In this document: positions 1 to 8,985 of the stretch, piece after piece
Layout: every line of letters starts with the position of its first letter
How positions within the stretch are numbered: the stretch's first letter is position 1
Assembly (NCBI GenBank): GCA_963809205.1
Contig: CAWEIS010000005.1
Span: 1 to 64,000 of the forward strand
Source: DATLLN01 sp963809205
Lineage (GTDB): Bacteria; Actinomycetota; Thermoleophilia; Gaiellales; JAICJC01
Reading direction: 5' to 3'
DNA: 64,000 bases
The notes under the pieces: generated by a model
The model's database searches: none
Told to the model about the DNA's origin: nothing
Seen by the model: only the letters and a program-made list of their open reading frames with translations
Program-made: the position numbers and the translations under genes

Positions 1-37
1 ATGACGCTCGCCGCGCCCTGCAGGGCAGGCGCCCGGA

Positions 38-1032
38 CTAGCAGCGCCGTTGCGGCGGGGCGACGCCGGTCTCCGCGAACACCGCTTGCAGCTCGTCCCA
101 GGTCGTCGGGTCGACCGGGATGCCGGTTGCCCGGGCTCGCGCCAGCGCCCCCGGCTCGCCCGGTGCGAGCACCGGCTCGGCGCCCGCGGGCGGCGAGGAC
201 TTCACCCATGCCGATGAGCTCGTCGACGGATGCCGCGAAGCCGTCGGAGAACCGTCCCGGATCGATCGCGATCAGACAGATGCCCTGGTAATCGTCTCCG
301 GGGTGCGGGCCGCTCCAGCCGGCGCCGCTGAGGATCCCGGCGAGCACGTCGACCACCAGTCCCAGGCCGTAGCCCTTGTGCCCGGCCAGCGGCCGAAGCA
401 GGCCGGCCGCGGAGTCGCCGTCGCCTGCCCAGCGTGCCTCGAGTCGAGCCGTGCCGTGCGACGTCTCGCTGGTCGCCATGTCGAACACGAGGTGCGGCGG
501 CCGCGATCGGGGAATGCCGAACGCGATCGGGTTCGTGGCCAGCCGGCCGTCGGTCCCGCCGTGCGGCGCCACCACCTGGTTCGCCCCGGAGTCGTTCGTC
601 ATCACGATCCCGATCCGCTCGTTGGCGGCGAGCCGTGCGGCCGCGTCTGCCAGCCGCCCGATGTGCGAGCTCGATCGCACCGTGGCGACGCATACTCCCT
701 GGCTGCCGGATCGCTCCACGGCGGCGTCGACCGCAAATCGCGCCGCCACCTGGCCGAACGAGCGACGGCCGTCGATCGCGATCGTCGTCCCGTCATCCCG
801 GTGGATGACCGGCCTGCCTCGCGGATCCACCTGCCCCGATCGGCACGCCCGGTGGTACTCCGTCAGCCGGTAGATCGCCGTGCGAAGGATGGCCCGACAG
901 ATCGGCGTCAACCAGATGCTCGGCGACCGCAGCCGCGGCATCCGGATCGGCCCCGTCCGCGACCAGCGCGGCGACGACCGCGACGTATGCGGAGTCCGGA
1001 TCGAGGACTACGCCGGTGGCGGGATCGGGCAC
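38..1032 (-). CDS. Ldh2-family malate/lactate/ureidoglycolate-type dehydrogenase, two frameshifts
   Basis: NAD(P)-dependent 2-hydroxyacid oxidoreductase of the COG2055 family (cytoplasmic); the substrate cannot be told from sequence. Joining three frames gives about 330 residues, some 20 shorter than usual for the family. Seen: an N-terminal helical part with 'DLSGHPSHG', then 'IYRLTEYHRAC', 'SSSHIGRLADAA', 'TNPIAFGIPR' and 'GHKGYGLGL', and a C-terminal 'PVDPTTWDELQ' helix, all typical of Ldh2. One extra base near 876 (after PSHG) and another near 206 (before VKSSPPAG) break the frame, and the length fits exactly two insertions. The start at 1032 lies 10 bases after the end of the NRAMP gene, so it probably shares that transcript. 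Function as written would be lost if the breaks are real. Confidence 0.75.
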
Positions 1033-1042
1033 GGTTTGGGCG

Positions 1043-2340
1043 CTATCCCATGATCGTCTGGCCGAGCAGGAAGATGTTCAGCGAGACGATCACCGCGGCG
1101 ACGGCGACGGCGGCGGCGGTGGTCAGCCGGACGGTTGGTCAGCTCGCCCATCAGGCGGCGGTTGCGGCAGAAGATGACGAGCGGGATCAGCGCGAAGGGG
1201 ATGCCGAACGACAGGGCGACCTGGCTCAGCACCAGCGCCTTCGACGGGTCGACGCCGATCGCCAGCACGAGCAGCGCCGGCGCCATCGTCACGGCGCGGC
1301 GGAGGAAGAGCGGGATCTGGCGGCGGATGAACCCCTGCATCACCACCTGGCCGGCGAGCGTGCCGACCGACGACGAGGACAGCCCGGAGGCGAGCAGCGC
1401 GACCGCGAACATCGTCTGCGCGTGCCCGCCGACGATGCTGCCGAGCGCGGCGTAGGCCTTGTCGATGCTGTCGACCCCGGTCAGGCCGTTGGCGTGGAAG
1501 ACGCCGGCGGCGGTGATCAGCATCGCCATGTTGACCAGTCCGGCGATCGTCATCGCGATCACCACGTCGATGCGCTCGAACCGGAAGATCCGCCGGCGCT
1601 GGTCGTCGTTACGGCCGACCACGCGCCGCTGCGTCAGCGCGGAGTGCAGGTAGATGACGTGGGGCATCACGGTCGCGCCGAGGATGCCGGATGCCAGCAG
1701 CACGCTCTCGGTGCCGGAGAACGTCGGCACCAGCAGGCCGTGGGCGATGCCGGACGGGGAGGGATCGGCATGCAGCATCTGGAAGGCGAAGCCGACGACG
1801 ATCACGCCGACCAGGCAGACGATGGCGGCCTCCATGTGACGGAACCCGCCTCGCGTCTGGAGCGCCAGCAGCGCGAACGCGAACACGCCGGTGATCACGC
1901 CGGCCGGGCAGCAGCGGCACGCCGAACAGGAGGTTGAGGCCGATCGCGGCGCCCAGGAACTCGGCCAGGTCGGTCGCCATCGCGATCAGCTCGGCCTGCA
2001 CCCACAGTGCGACCGTGACCGGGTTGGGGAACTGGTCGCGGCAGACCTCGGCGAGGTTCATGCCGGTGGCGATCCCGAGCTTCGCGCTGAGGGTCTGGAT
2101 CAGCATCGCCATCAGGTTCGCGGCGAGGATCACCCACAGCAGCATGTAGCCGTACTTGGCGCCGGCAGCGATGTTCGTGGCGAAGTTGCCGGGATCGACG
2201 TAGGCGACGGCGGCGATGAACGCCGGGCCGAGGAACGGCCACACCGCCCGGATGCCCCGCCGTTCGCCGGTCAGCGAACGCTCGGCTGCCGTCCGCGACC
2301 CGGGCCTCTCCGGGAAGCGCTGCGCCGACGGCGTCGTCAA
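1043..2340 (-). CDS. mntH: NRAMP-family Mn2+/Fe2+ transporter, two frameshifts
   Basis: Proton-coupled divalent metal (Mn/Fe) importer in the inner membrane. The restored protein is 431 residues with about eleven hydrophobic segments. Signature motifs are visible: 'DPGNFATN' in the first transmembrane segment and 'MPHVIYLHS' in the sixth, both metal-site motifs of NRAMP. Single extra bases near 1902 (after LLFGVPLLP) and near 1133 (after LMGELTN) shift the frame. The true C-terminus 'SLNIFLLGQTIMG' is recovered in the third frame. The start is TTG at 2340, chosen because an in-frame TGA lies just upstream; it sits 27 bases after the DtxR gene. Immediate linkage to a DtxR regulator supports manganese or iron as substrate. 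Confidence 0.85.
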
Positions 2341-2367
2341 CCGTCAGCGCCCTGGCCGGCGGCGGCG

Positions 2368-3021
2368 TCAAGAGGCCATGACCTCGATCCGCGCCGCGAC
2401 CGATCGCCCGATGCTATGCGTCGTGCCGTCGATCTCCAGCGTCACCGGACCTTCGAACGGCGCCTGCTCGATCATCACCACTGGGCATTCCGGCACCAGC
2501 CCCAGGTCGGCCAGGTAGCGGAGCAGCTCGGGGTCGCTGTCGGGCACGCGCCGGACGACCGCCTCGTCTCCCGCCGCGACGTCGACCAGCGTGCGGCGCT
2601 CACCGGTCTCGAGCACGAGCTCGGCGGTGGGGATCGGGTCGCCGTGCGGGTCGCGCGTCGGATACCCCAGCGCAGCGTCGATTCGTGCCTCGACCTCGTC
2701 CGAGAGGTAGTGCTCGAGCCGCTCGGCCTCCGCATGCACCTGATCCCAGCTGAGACCCAGCGCCTCCTTCAGGTAGAGCTCGAGCAGGCGGTGGTGGCGG
2801 ATCACCTCGAGCGCGACTCGCTCGCCCGACGGCGTCAGTCGGGCCCCGTGGTACGGCTCGTGGTGCACCAGCCCGAGCCGGTCGAGCTTCTTCAGCATCG
2901 CCGTCGCCGAGGCGGGCGAGACGCCCAGCTCGCCGGCGAGCGCGGAGGTGGTCGCCTCGCCGTGGGCGGCCTGGAGCTTCCAGATCGCCTTCAGATAGTC
3001 CTGTGCGGATTCACTGACCAT
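2368..3021 (-). CDS. DtxR/MntR-family metal-dependent transcriptional regulator
   Basis: Metal-sensing repressor of 217 residues. The N-terminal winged helix ('AQDYLKAIWKL', 'LGVSPASATAMLKKLDRLGLV') is followed by the metal-binding/dimerisation helices ('RHHRLLELYL', 'AEAERLEHYLSDEV') and a C-terminal SH3-like FeoA domain ('ELLRYLADLGLVPECPV'). The methionine at 3021 is preferred to one six codons upstream because family members begin MVxxSAQDYLK. The gene lies between a ZIP and an NRAMP gene, so it very likely represses this metal-transport run when Mn or Fe is replete. A perfect palindrome 19 bases upstream of its start may be its own operator. Whether it answers to Mn, Fe or Zn cannot be decided from sequence alone. 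Confidence 0.9.
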   Translation of the reverse strand: MVSESAQDYLKAIWKLQAAHGEATTSALAGELGVSPASATAMLKKLDRLGLVHHEPYHGARLTPSGERVALEVIRHHRLLELYLKEALGLSWDQVHAEAERLEHYLSDEVEARIDAALGYPTRDPHGDPIPTAELVLETGERRTLVDVAAGDEAVVRRVPDSDPELLRYLADLGLVPECPVVMIEQAPFEGPVTLEIDGTTHSIGRSVAARIEVMAS

Positions 3022-3039
3022 GTTCCAGCCACGCCTCAC

Positions 3040-3051
3040 TTTGCATGCAAA
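3040..3051. promoter_or_regulatory. 12-bp palindrome TTTGCATGCAAA, candidate DtxR-family operator
   Basis: A perfect inverted repeat lies in the 39-base gap between the ZIP stop and the DtxR start. A/T-rich words are rare in this GC-rich window, so it stands out. Its half-site TTTGCAT recurs at 5346-5352 (as ATGCAAA) upstream of the multicopper oxidase. Assignment to the neighbouring DtxR protein is inference. Confidence 0.45.
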
Positions 3052-3060
3052 CGCCAGGAT

Positions 3061-4271
3061 CTATGCAACGAGCAACCCCGTCGCGTACATCGCCACGATG
3101 CCGGTCAGGTAGCCGCCGAGGGCGTAGCCCGACGTCAGCCCGCCGGGTGCTCGGCGAACGACGAACCGCCCGACTTCGACCACCACCTGGAGCGCCGCGC
3201 CGGCGGCGATCGCGAAGAACAGCACCGCCAGCAGATCGTTCGTCAGGAACCCGCCGATCCAGGCGCCCAGAACGGCCGGCGCACCGGCGATCAGGGCCAG
3301 GGCCACCAGCCGGCCGACGCCGGTGCGCGCGCCGTCCTCCGCCATCGGCGCGGCGATCCCGAGGCCCTCGGTGACGTTGTGCACCATGAACCCGACGATC
3401 AGGAACGTGCCGAGGGCCAGCTCGCCGAGGGCCAGCGACGATCCCACCGCCAGCCCCTCGCCGAGGTTGTGCAGGCCGATGCCGATCGCGACCAGCGTGG
3501 CGAGTCCCGACACCGGTCAGCGGCTTCACGCGTCCGCCCTCGCGGCCGGACAGGCGGAGGGCGACGAAGGTCAGTCCCAGGTAGCTCAATGCGACGCCGA
3601 GCAACACGAGCCCGGTGCCGCCGATCGCGCCGGGCAGCGCGGCCTGCAGCTGGAGCGCTTCGCTCAGCGCATCGAACATCAGGAACGTCAGCAGCCCGGC
3701 CGTGAGGGCCATGAACGCCGCCAGCCAGTGCGGTGGCGCGCGCCGCAGCGACGGCAGCCAGGCGAGGCCGAGTGCCACCGGCACGACGCCGACGAGCACG
3801 CCGATCACCGCGAGGGCGGCGGCTCCGTGCAGCTGACGGCTGCTCCGTCTCCACCGCCGCCGGGACATCGTGGGTGGTGACGATGCCGCTCGAGGAGATC
3901 AGTCCGATCTTGACCGGGTCGTTCTCGACCCACGGGAACGGGACGTGGACGGTCGCCGAGCGCAGCCGCTCTAGCGTCGCTGATCCGGCATCGCCGTCGG
4001 CGGTGAAGGGCACGATCGCGTCGTCGATCGTGACCTGGGCGAGCGTCAGGTCCTCCCGCTGCGGGTTCGTCACGTGGATCGTGATCTCACCGGGCGCGAA
4101 CTCGACCTTGCGCACGCTGAACTCGTCGGCCGGCGGCGGGGCGTGGCCGATCAGGCCGACGATCGAGTTCCCCGACGACAGCATGCCGAACACGATCGCG
4201 ATCAACACGATCACCGGCACGACCGCCCAGAGCCGCCACCGCAGATCCGCCCGGCGCCCGACGTCGGTCAT
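3061..4271 (-). CDS. ZIP-family metal transporter with extracytoplasmic N-terminal domain, two frameshifts
   Basis: Membrane divalent-metal (Zn/Fe/Mn) transporter. The restored protein is 402 residues. Residues 1-30 hold a membrane anchor. About 45-145 form a beta-rich domain with 'FAPGEITIHVTN' and 'VHVPFPWVENDPV'. The rest is the ZIP core, with 'GLHNLGEGLAVGSSLALGE' and 'MVHNVTEGLGIAAP' carrying the His/Glu metal ligands of transmembrane helices 4 and 5. Extra bases near 3827 (between the two domains) and 3514 (in the loop before helix 4) break the frame, and the total length fits exactly two insertions. The ATG overlaps the oxidase stop (ATGA). I recall similar domain pairings in other actinobacteria, but the role of the front domain is unknown; it may receive metal from the adjacent oxidase. 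Confidence 0.8.
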
Positions 4272-5287
4272 CGGTCGACCACGTCGAAGAAGCCCATCCA
4301 GCCCAGCTCGGTGAACTCGGAGACGTGCGCGTGGAACATGAAGTGACCGGTGTTGTGGAAATCGATCTCGACGATCCCGCGCTGTCCCTGGCCGAGCATG
4401 ACGGTGTCGGTGTACTCGAACTGGTCGGTCGTGCCGGTCGGGTAGTACCGGAAGAACTCGCCGTGCAGGTGGAACGAGTTGATCAGGTCGAACTCGGTCA
4501 GGTTGGCGAGGTAGATCCGCACCGTCTGGTCGCGCCTGACGCGGATCGGGTAGCGCGCGTAGTAGAACGCGCTGCCGTTGACGGTGTAGAACTCGTTCTC
4601 GGCGTCGCCGTTCGTGTCGAAGCCGTTCATCACCATGACCATCTCCTGCGCCGGTGATCGCGGCGTCTTGGGATCGATGATCAGGGCGCCGTAGAGACCC
4701 TTCTCGATGTGCTTCTTGAGCGGCGTCGCGTGGCAGTGGTAGAGGTGCATCCCGGCGGGCCGGGCCGGGAACTCGTAGACGAAGCTGCCGCCCGGCTCGA
4801 CGATCTCGAACACCCCGTCCATGTCGGCCGGATGGATGCCGTGGAAATGGATCGTGTGGGGGTGGCTGCTGCCGTTCGTGAAGTTCACCCGCAGCGTCTG
4901 ACCCTCGGTCACGCGAATCGTCGGCCCCGGCACGGTGGCCGGGCCGTCCTTCAGCCCGTACGCCCATGCCGCGAAGAAGACGCCCTTCGCAACCTCGATC
5001 TGTTGCTCGGTCGCCACCACGTCGTAGGTGCGGACCGGCCCCGGCTCATACCCCGCCGGGGGCGTCAGCACGTGATCCGGGCCGTCCGGCGCCGGCACCG
5101 CCTCGCCGATCATCGAGGCGTGCAGGGACGCCGAATGGTGCTCGGCCATCTGGCCGTCCATCCCCGGCATGCCGTTCATGTCTGAGCTGGAATCGGCGAG
5201 CGCCGCGTTCGCCAGGGGCGCCAGTCCGACGACCACCGGGACGGCGCCGACGACCGCCTGCCTCCTGGTCATGCGCGGCCTATCCAC
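4268..5287 (-). CDS. two-domain multicopper oxidase (laccase/nitrite-reductase-like), Tat-exported
   Basis: Exported copper enzyme that oxidises a metal ion or phenolic substrate with reduction of O2, or acts as a nitrite-reductase-like protein. It has 339 residues. The N-terminus 'MTRRQAVVGAVPVVV' looks like a Tat signal, followed by a Met/His-rich stretch (about 36-60). Domain 1 carries HFHG (147-150) and HLYHCH (181-186, Cys185), a type 1 copper site. Domain 2 carries SFHLHG (271-276) and HFMFHAH (315-321) but no cysteine. This pattern (type 1 copper only in domain 1, trinuclear site between domains) fits a type C two-domain oxidase. It is first in the metal run and coupled to ZIP by ATGA, so metal oxidation before uptake or metal detoxification are both plausible. 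Confidence 0.85.
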   Translation of the reverse strand: MDRPRMTRRQAVVGAVPVVVGLAPLANAALADSSSDMNGMPGMDGQMAEHHSASLHASMIGEAVPAPDGPDHVLTPPAGYEPGPVRTYDVVATEQQIEVAKGVFFAAWAYGLKDGPATVPGPTIRVTEGQTLRVNFTNGSSHPHTIHFHGIHPADMDGVFEIVEPGGSFVYEFPARPAGMHLYHCHATPLKKHIEKGLYGALIIDPKTPRSPAQEMVMVMNGFDTNGDAENEFYTVNGSAFYYARYPIRVRRDQTVRIYLANLTEFDLINSFHLHGEFFRYYPTGTTDQFEYTDTVMLGQGQRGIVEIDFHNTGHFMFHAHVSEFTELGWMGFFDVVDR

Positions 5288-5334
5288 TGATGTTGAGCCG
5301 GGTATTCGCTGGTATTCCGCGCATGCTTGAAACG

Positions 5335-5355
5335 AAGTTTAGTCTATGCAAACTT
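5335..5355. promoter_or_regulatory. inverted repeat AAGTTT-N9-AAACTT, candidate metal-regulator operator
   Basis: Six-base perfect arms flank AGTCTATGC, 48 bases upstream of the multicopper oxidase start, in the A/T-richest stretch of this intergenic region. The inner part (TTTAGTCTATGCAAA) shares ATGCAAA with the palindrome at 3040-3051. A nearby direct repeat GGTATTC occurs at 5301 and 5311. Control by the local DtxR-family protein is an inference. Confidence 0.4.
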
Positions 5356-5492
5356 CCAGTTCAAGGAGGACCTGACGGCGGGACTTGTCGACGGCCGCCG
5401 GCGCACCCTGGGGTAGCGTGTTGACCGTTGAGGCCACAGGTCGATGGAACCACCATCGGCCTCGGGCGGTGGAGTCGGCTCGGAGGTGCGCG

Positions 5493-5903
5493 ATGGACAC
5501 GGACAGATCGATGGCAGGGTGGGTCGGCTTCGCCGGCATGGTCATGGTGATCGTCGGAGGGATCGACATCTGCCAGGGCTTGATCGCACTGCTGACGGAC
5601 AACTACTACGTCGTGTCGAGGTCGGGATTCCTGGCCGTTGATCTGACGACCTGGGGATGGGCGCTGCTGATCTGGGGTGGGCTGCTCGTGTTCGCCGGAC
5701 TCGCGCTGATCCGTGGGCAGGGATGGGCGCGCTGGGCCGCCATCGTGGCGGTGTCGGTGAACGTGTTCGCGCAGCTGGGGTTCCTGGGCAACAGCCAGTA
5801 CCAGCTGTGGGCGCTGACCGCGCTGGCGCTCAACGTGATCGTCCTGTACGCGCTGACCGCCCGCTGGGGAGAGAGCAGCGCCGACCTGAGGGCGTCCAGC
5901 TAG
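5493..5903 (+). CDS. DUF7144-family four-helix membrane protein
   Basis: Integral membrane protein of 136 residues with four hydrophobic segments ('GFAGMVMVIVGGIDICQGLIAL', 'WGWALLIWGGLLVFAGLALI' and two later). The conserved start 'GWVGFAGMV' and the 'NYYVV' loop after segment 1 match the DUF7144 family common in actinobacteria; no function is known. The ATG at 5493 is chosen because GGAGG lies 7 bases upstream and the family pattern begins there; a longer reading from 5385 has no ribosome site. It is transcribed away from the metal run and ends 10 bases before the convergent PAP2 gene. Confidence 0.75.
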   Translation: MDTDRSMAGWVGFAGMVMVIVGGIDICQGLIALLTDNYYVVSRSGFLAVDLTTWGWALLIWGGLLVFAGLALIRGQGWARWAAIVAVSVNVFAQLGFLGNSQYQLWALTALALNVIVLYALTARWGESSADLRASS

Positions 5904-5913
5904 GGACTGCGAC

Positions 5914-6573
5914 TCAGGACGTGGACGAGCGCTTCGCGGGAAGGTCGATCCAGCCTGCCGTCAGGCCGACAGCGACCACCAGCGAGGCCCACGCGGCGCC
6001 CAGCGCGTAGCCGCCGAGGACGTCCGTGAACCAGTGCGCGCCGAGATAGATCCTCGACGCGCCGACGGCCAGCACGCACGCGCAGGCGACGACCGGCTGC
6101 CAGGTCGAGCGGTGCCTGGAGGAGACGAGGACGATGAGCATCGCGCCGAAGGCCATGGACTGCGTGGCGTGCCCTGACGGGAAGGACCAGTGTGCGTATG
6201 TCGCGAGTGCGTCCTGCGTGGGTGGCCGGGGCCGTTCGATGATCCGCTTGAAGACGTTGTAGAGGACGGTCGATCCAGCCAGGGACATCGCCAGCATCGC
6301 CCCCGCGCGCCAGTCGTGATCACGGCGGCGCCAGTAGACGGCCGCCACGAGCGTCGCGGGGTAGAGCAGGGCAGCGGATCCGAGCCACGTCACGAGCTTC
6401 ATCGCGGCCGTCATGGCGGAGGTGCGGTGATCGTCGATCCAGGCGAGCACCGAGTGGTCGATCGACGGGGAGGGGTTCGTCGCGGCGATCAGGGCGAGCG
6501 CGAGGAACACGAGCCAGCACGCCGCGGATATTCCGACCGCGACCCCAACGGCGCGTCGCCTCGGTCGGCTCAT
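5914..6573 (-). CDS. PAP2-superfamily membrane phosphatase
   Basis: Predicted lipid phosphate or undecaprenyl-diphosphate phosphatase of 219 residues, active on the outer face of the cytoplasmic membrane. The three acid-phosphatase motifs are present in order: 'KRIIERPRPP', 'WSFPSGHATQ' and 'SRIYLGAHWFTDVLGG' (catalytic His in the last two). About six hydrophobic segments surround them. The start at 6573 (MSRPRRRAVG) directly precedes the first membrane segment. It is divergent from a second PAP2 gene starting 70 bases away, a pairing that suggests separate lipid substrates. Confidence 0.88.
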   Translation of the reverse strand: MSRPRRRAVGVAVGISAACWLVFLALALIAATNPSPSIDHSVLAWIDDHRTSAMTAAMKLVTWLGSAALLYPATLVAAVYWRRRDHDWRAGAMLAMSLAGSTVLYNVFKRIIERPRPPTQDALATYAHWSFPSGHATQSMAFGAMLIVLVSSRHRSTWQPVVACACVLAVGASRIYLGAHWFTDVLGGYALGAAWASLVVAVGLTAGWIDLPAKRSSTS

Positions 6574-6642
6574 GACCCGATCGTATCCCGCGATGCGGGA
6601 ACGACGCCTCGTCAGAGCCATTGGCTGTGAGATCGTTCGGCG

Positions 6643-7185
6643 GTGCATCGTCCGAGTGCGATCGATCGCCGTTGGTCAGAGTTGGTCACGCGTCGCCGGA
6701 CGTCCCGGCTTGACGCCGCGGCGCTGGCGTTCAACGACACGGGTCGGGGGCTGGGGAGGGCGGCGATCCTCGGCGCTGTCGGCCTCGAGCTGGCGCGCCG
6801 GCGGCGCTGGGCCGATCTCGCGGGTTTTGCGCTGGCTGAGGCGGGAACGCCGGCGGGCGTGAATCTGGTCAAGCTGCTGGTGAACCGGAGGCGACCGCGC
6901 GAGGCGGATATCAGCACCTTCGGCACCTCGTTTCCCTCGGGACACACCGCCTTCGCGGCCGCGACGGGCGTGGCGCTCGTGCTGCTGTGCGACGAGCCGG
7001 GCATGCGGAGGGTTGCCTGGGCCACTGCCACCGTTGGCACGCTTGGGATGGCCTGGAGCCGCACATACCTTCAGCTCCACTGGCTGACCGACGTGGCGGC
7101 CGGCGGGGTGCTGGGGACCGGCGTGACACTGGTGGCCTTCGATCGGGTGAGACGTCGTGGCCAGGCGGGCGGCGCGCATGCCTGA
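6643..7185 (+). CDS. PAP2-superfamily phosphatase
   Basis: Second PAP2-type phosphatase, 180 residues, from a GTG start. Motifs are 'KLLVNRRRPRE', 'SFPSGHTAFA' and 'SRTYLQLHWLTDVAAGG', all with the expected catalytic Arg, His and Asp residues. It is shorter and more basic at the N-terminus than its divergent neighbour. The downstream SulP gene begins inside its last codons, so the two are probably cotranscribed. Substrate unknown; lipid or polyprenyl phosphates are typical for the family. Confidence 0.85.
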   Translation: MHRPSAIDRRWSELVTRRRTSRLDAAALAFNDTGRGLGRAAILGAVGLELARRRRWADLAGFALAEAGTPAGVNLVKLLVNRRRPREADISTFGTSFPSGHTAFAAATGVALVLLCDEPGMRRVAWATATVGTLGMAWSRTYLQLHWLTDVAAGGVLGTGVTLVAFDRVRRRGQAGGAHA

Positions 7186-8911
7186 CGCGCCCACGGAGCG
7201 CTTCCCGCGGCCGGCCGGGCTGCGGATGGTCGCCGCGTACCGGACGGAATGGCTCCCCAAGGATGTGCTCGCAGGGCTGGTGTTGACGACGCTGCTCGTC
7301 CCCCAGGGCATGGCGTACGCCGAGCTTGCGGGGCTCCCGGCGATCACGGGCCTGTACACGTCGATCCTCTGCCTGCTCGGCTATGCGGTGTTCGGCCCGT
7401 CGAGGATCCTCGTGCTGGGACCCGACTCGTCCCTCGGGCCGATGATCGCCGCGACGATCGCGCCGCTGGTCGCCGCGGACGGCGATCCCGCGCGGGCGGT
7501 CGCGCTGGCGTCGATGCTGGCGTTGATCGTCGGGGTGGTCATGATCGCCGGCGGCTTCGCGAAGCTGGGGTTCGTTGCCGATCTCCTGTCGCGGCCGACC
7601 ATGATCGGCTACATGAACGGGCTCGCCATCACGATCCTGGTGGGCCAGCTCCCGAAGCTCTTCGGCTTCTCGACCGACGCCGACGGCTTCGTCGACGAGC
7701 TGCGGGCCTTCGTCGACGGCGTGCGCGACGGCGAGACGGTGTCCGCCGCGCTCGCTGTCGGTGTGCTGGCGCTGGCGGTGATCGCCGTCCTGCGGAGGGT
7801 GCTTCCCCGCATCCCGAGCGTGCTGATCGCTGTGGTCGCGTCGATCGCCGTGGCCGCTGCCTTCGACCTCGATCAGCATGGGGTCAAGTTGGTGGGCACG
7901 CTGCCGGAGGGGTTCCCGCCCCTCACCTTCCCGGATGTGCACCGGTCAGACCTGCCCACGCTGATCGGCGGCGCCCTGGGGATCGCGCTCGTCTCGCTGG
8001 CCGACACGATCGCGACGTCGTCTGCCTTCGCTGGTCGATCCGGCGAGGAGGTCGACGGCAACAGGGAGATGATCGGCATCGGCGCCGCCAACCTCGGTGC
8101 CGGGCTCTTTCAGGGCTTTCCGGTCAGCACGAGCGGATCGCGAACGGCCGTCGCCGAGCAGTCCGGCGCCAAGACGCAGGTCGCCGGCCTGGTCGGTGCG
8201 ATCACCATCGCCGCCATGCTCCTGTTCGTCCCCGGTCTGTTCCGCGACCTTCCCCAGCCGACGTTGGCCGCCGTGGTGATCGCGGCGTCGCTGTCCCTCG
8301 CCGACATCCCGGGCACCGTCAGGCTCTGGAAGCAACGGCGGTCGGAATGCGCGCTCTCGATCGCCGCGTTCCTCGGCGTCGTCTTCCTCGGGGTGCTGCC
8401 GGGGATCGCGATCGCCGTCGCGCTGTCGGTGATGAACATGTTCCGCCGCTCGTGGCTGCCGTACCACGCCGTGCTGGGGCGGGTGCCGGATCTGCCCGGA
8501 TATCACGATGTCTCCAGCTACCCGGACGCGGAGGTGCTTCCCGGACTGGTCATCTTTCGCTTCGACGCACCGCTGTTCTTCGCGAACACGCGCACCTTCC
8601 GTGAGCAGATTCTGCGGTTGGCGACAAGCGAGCCGGCGCCGGTCTGGATCCTTGTTGCCGCCGAACCGATTACCGACGTCGACACCACCGCCGCCGACAT
8701 GCTGGATGATCTGGACGAGTCGATCAACGCTCGGGGCATCTCGTTGGTGTTCGCCGAGATGAAGGATCCGGTGCGCGCGAAGATCGAACGGTACGAGTTG
8801 ACCCGCACCATTGACCCGGGGCACTTCTACCCGACGCTTGGCAGCGCGGTCGATGCCTACCAGGAACAGACCGGCGCCCGGTGGGCGCCACGGGACTCCC
8901 GGTTCGATTGA
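7178..8911 (+). CDS. SulP/SLC26-family anion transporter with STAS domain
   Basis: Inner-membrane anion transporter (sulfate, bicarbonate or another anion) of 577 residues. The N-terminal part holds the family signature 'VPQGMAYAELAGLPAITGLY' in the first helices and 'FPVSTSGSRTAVAEQSGAKT' in the later core. About ten to twelve membrane segments precede a cytoplasmic STAS domain (about residues 440-555: 'ILVAAEPITDVDTTAADML'). The start ATG at 7178 overlaps the end of the PAP2 gene; a GTG at 7157 in the same frame is an alternative. Its stop TGA overlaps an ATG of the next gene (TGATG). The anion cannot be told from sequence. Confidence 0.9.
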   Translation: MPDAPTERFPRPAGLRMVAAYRTEWLPKDVLAGLVLTTLLVPQGMAYAELAGLPAITGLYTSILCLLGYAVFGPSRILVLGPDSSLGPMIAATIAPLVAADGDPARAVALASMLALIVGVVMIAGGFAKLGFVADLLSRPTMIGYMNGLAITILVGQLPKLFGFSTDADGFVDELRAFVDGVRDGETVSAALAVGVLALAVIAVLRRVLPRIPSVLIAVVASIAVAAAFDLDQHGVKLVGTLPEGFPPLTFPDVHRSDLPTLIGGALGIALVSLADTIATSSAFAGRSGEEVDGNREMIGIGAANLGAGLFQGFPVSTSGSRTAVAEQSGAKTQVAGLVGAITIAAMLLFVPGLFRDLPQPTLAAVVIAASLSLADIPGTVRLWKQRRSECALSIAAFLGVVFLGVLPGIAIAVALSVMNMFRRSWLPYHAVLGRVPDLPGYHDVSSYPDAEVLPGLVIFRFDAPLFFANTRTFREQILRLATSEPAPVWILVAAEPITDVDTTAADMLDDLDESINARGISLVFAEMKDPVRAKIERYELTRTIDPGHFYPTLGSAVDAYQEQTGARWAPRDSRFD

Positions 8912-8985
8912 TGGACAACGCGCCCGAAACGCGGAACAATGCTCTCAGTGCCGAGGGACGCTCCGACCGTGGAGGTGCGCGAACC

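Noticed and set aside
38..4271. Programmed frameshifting in the metal genes
   Set aside because: No slippery sequences or downstream structures; the same one-extra-base pattern is found in unrelated genes.
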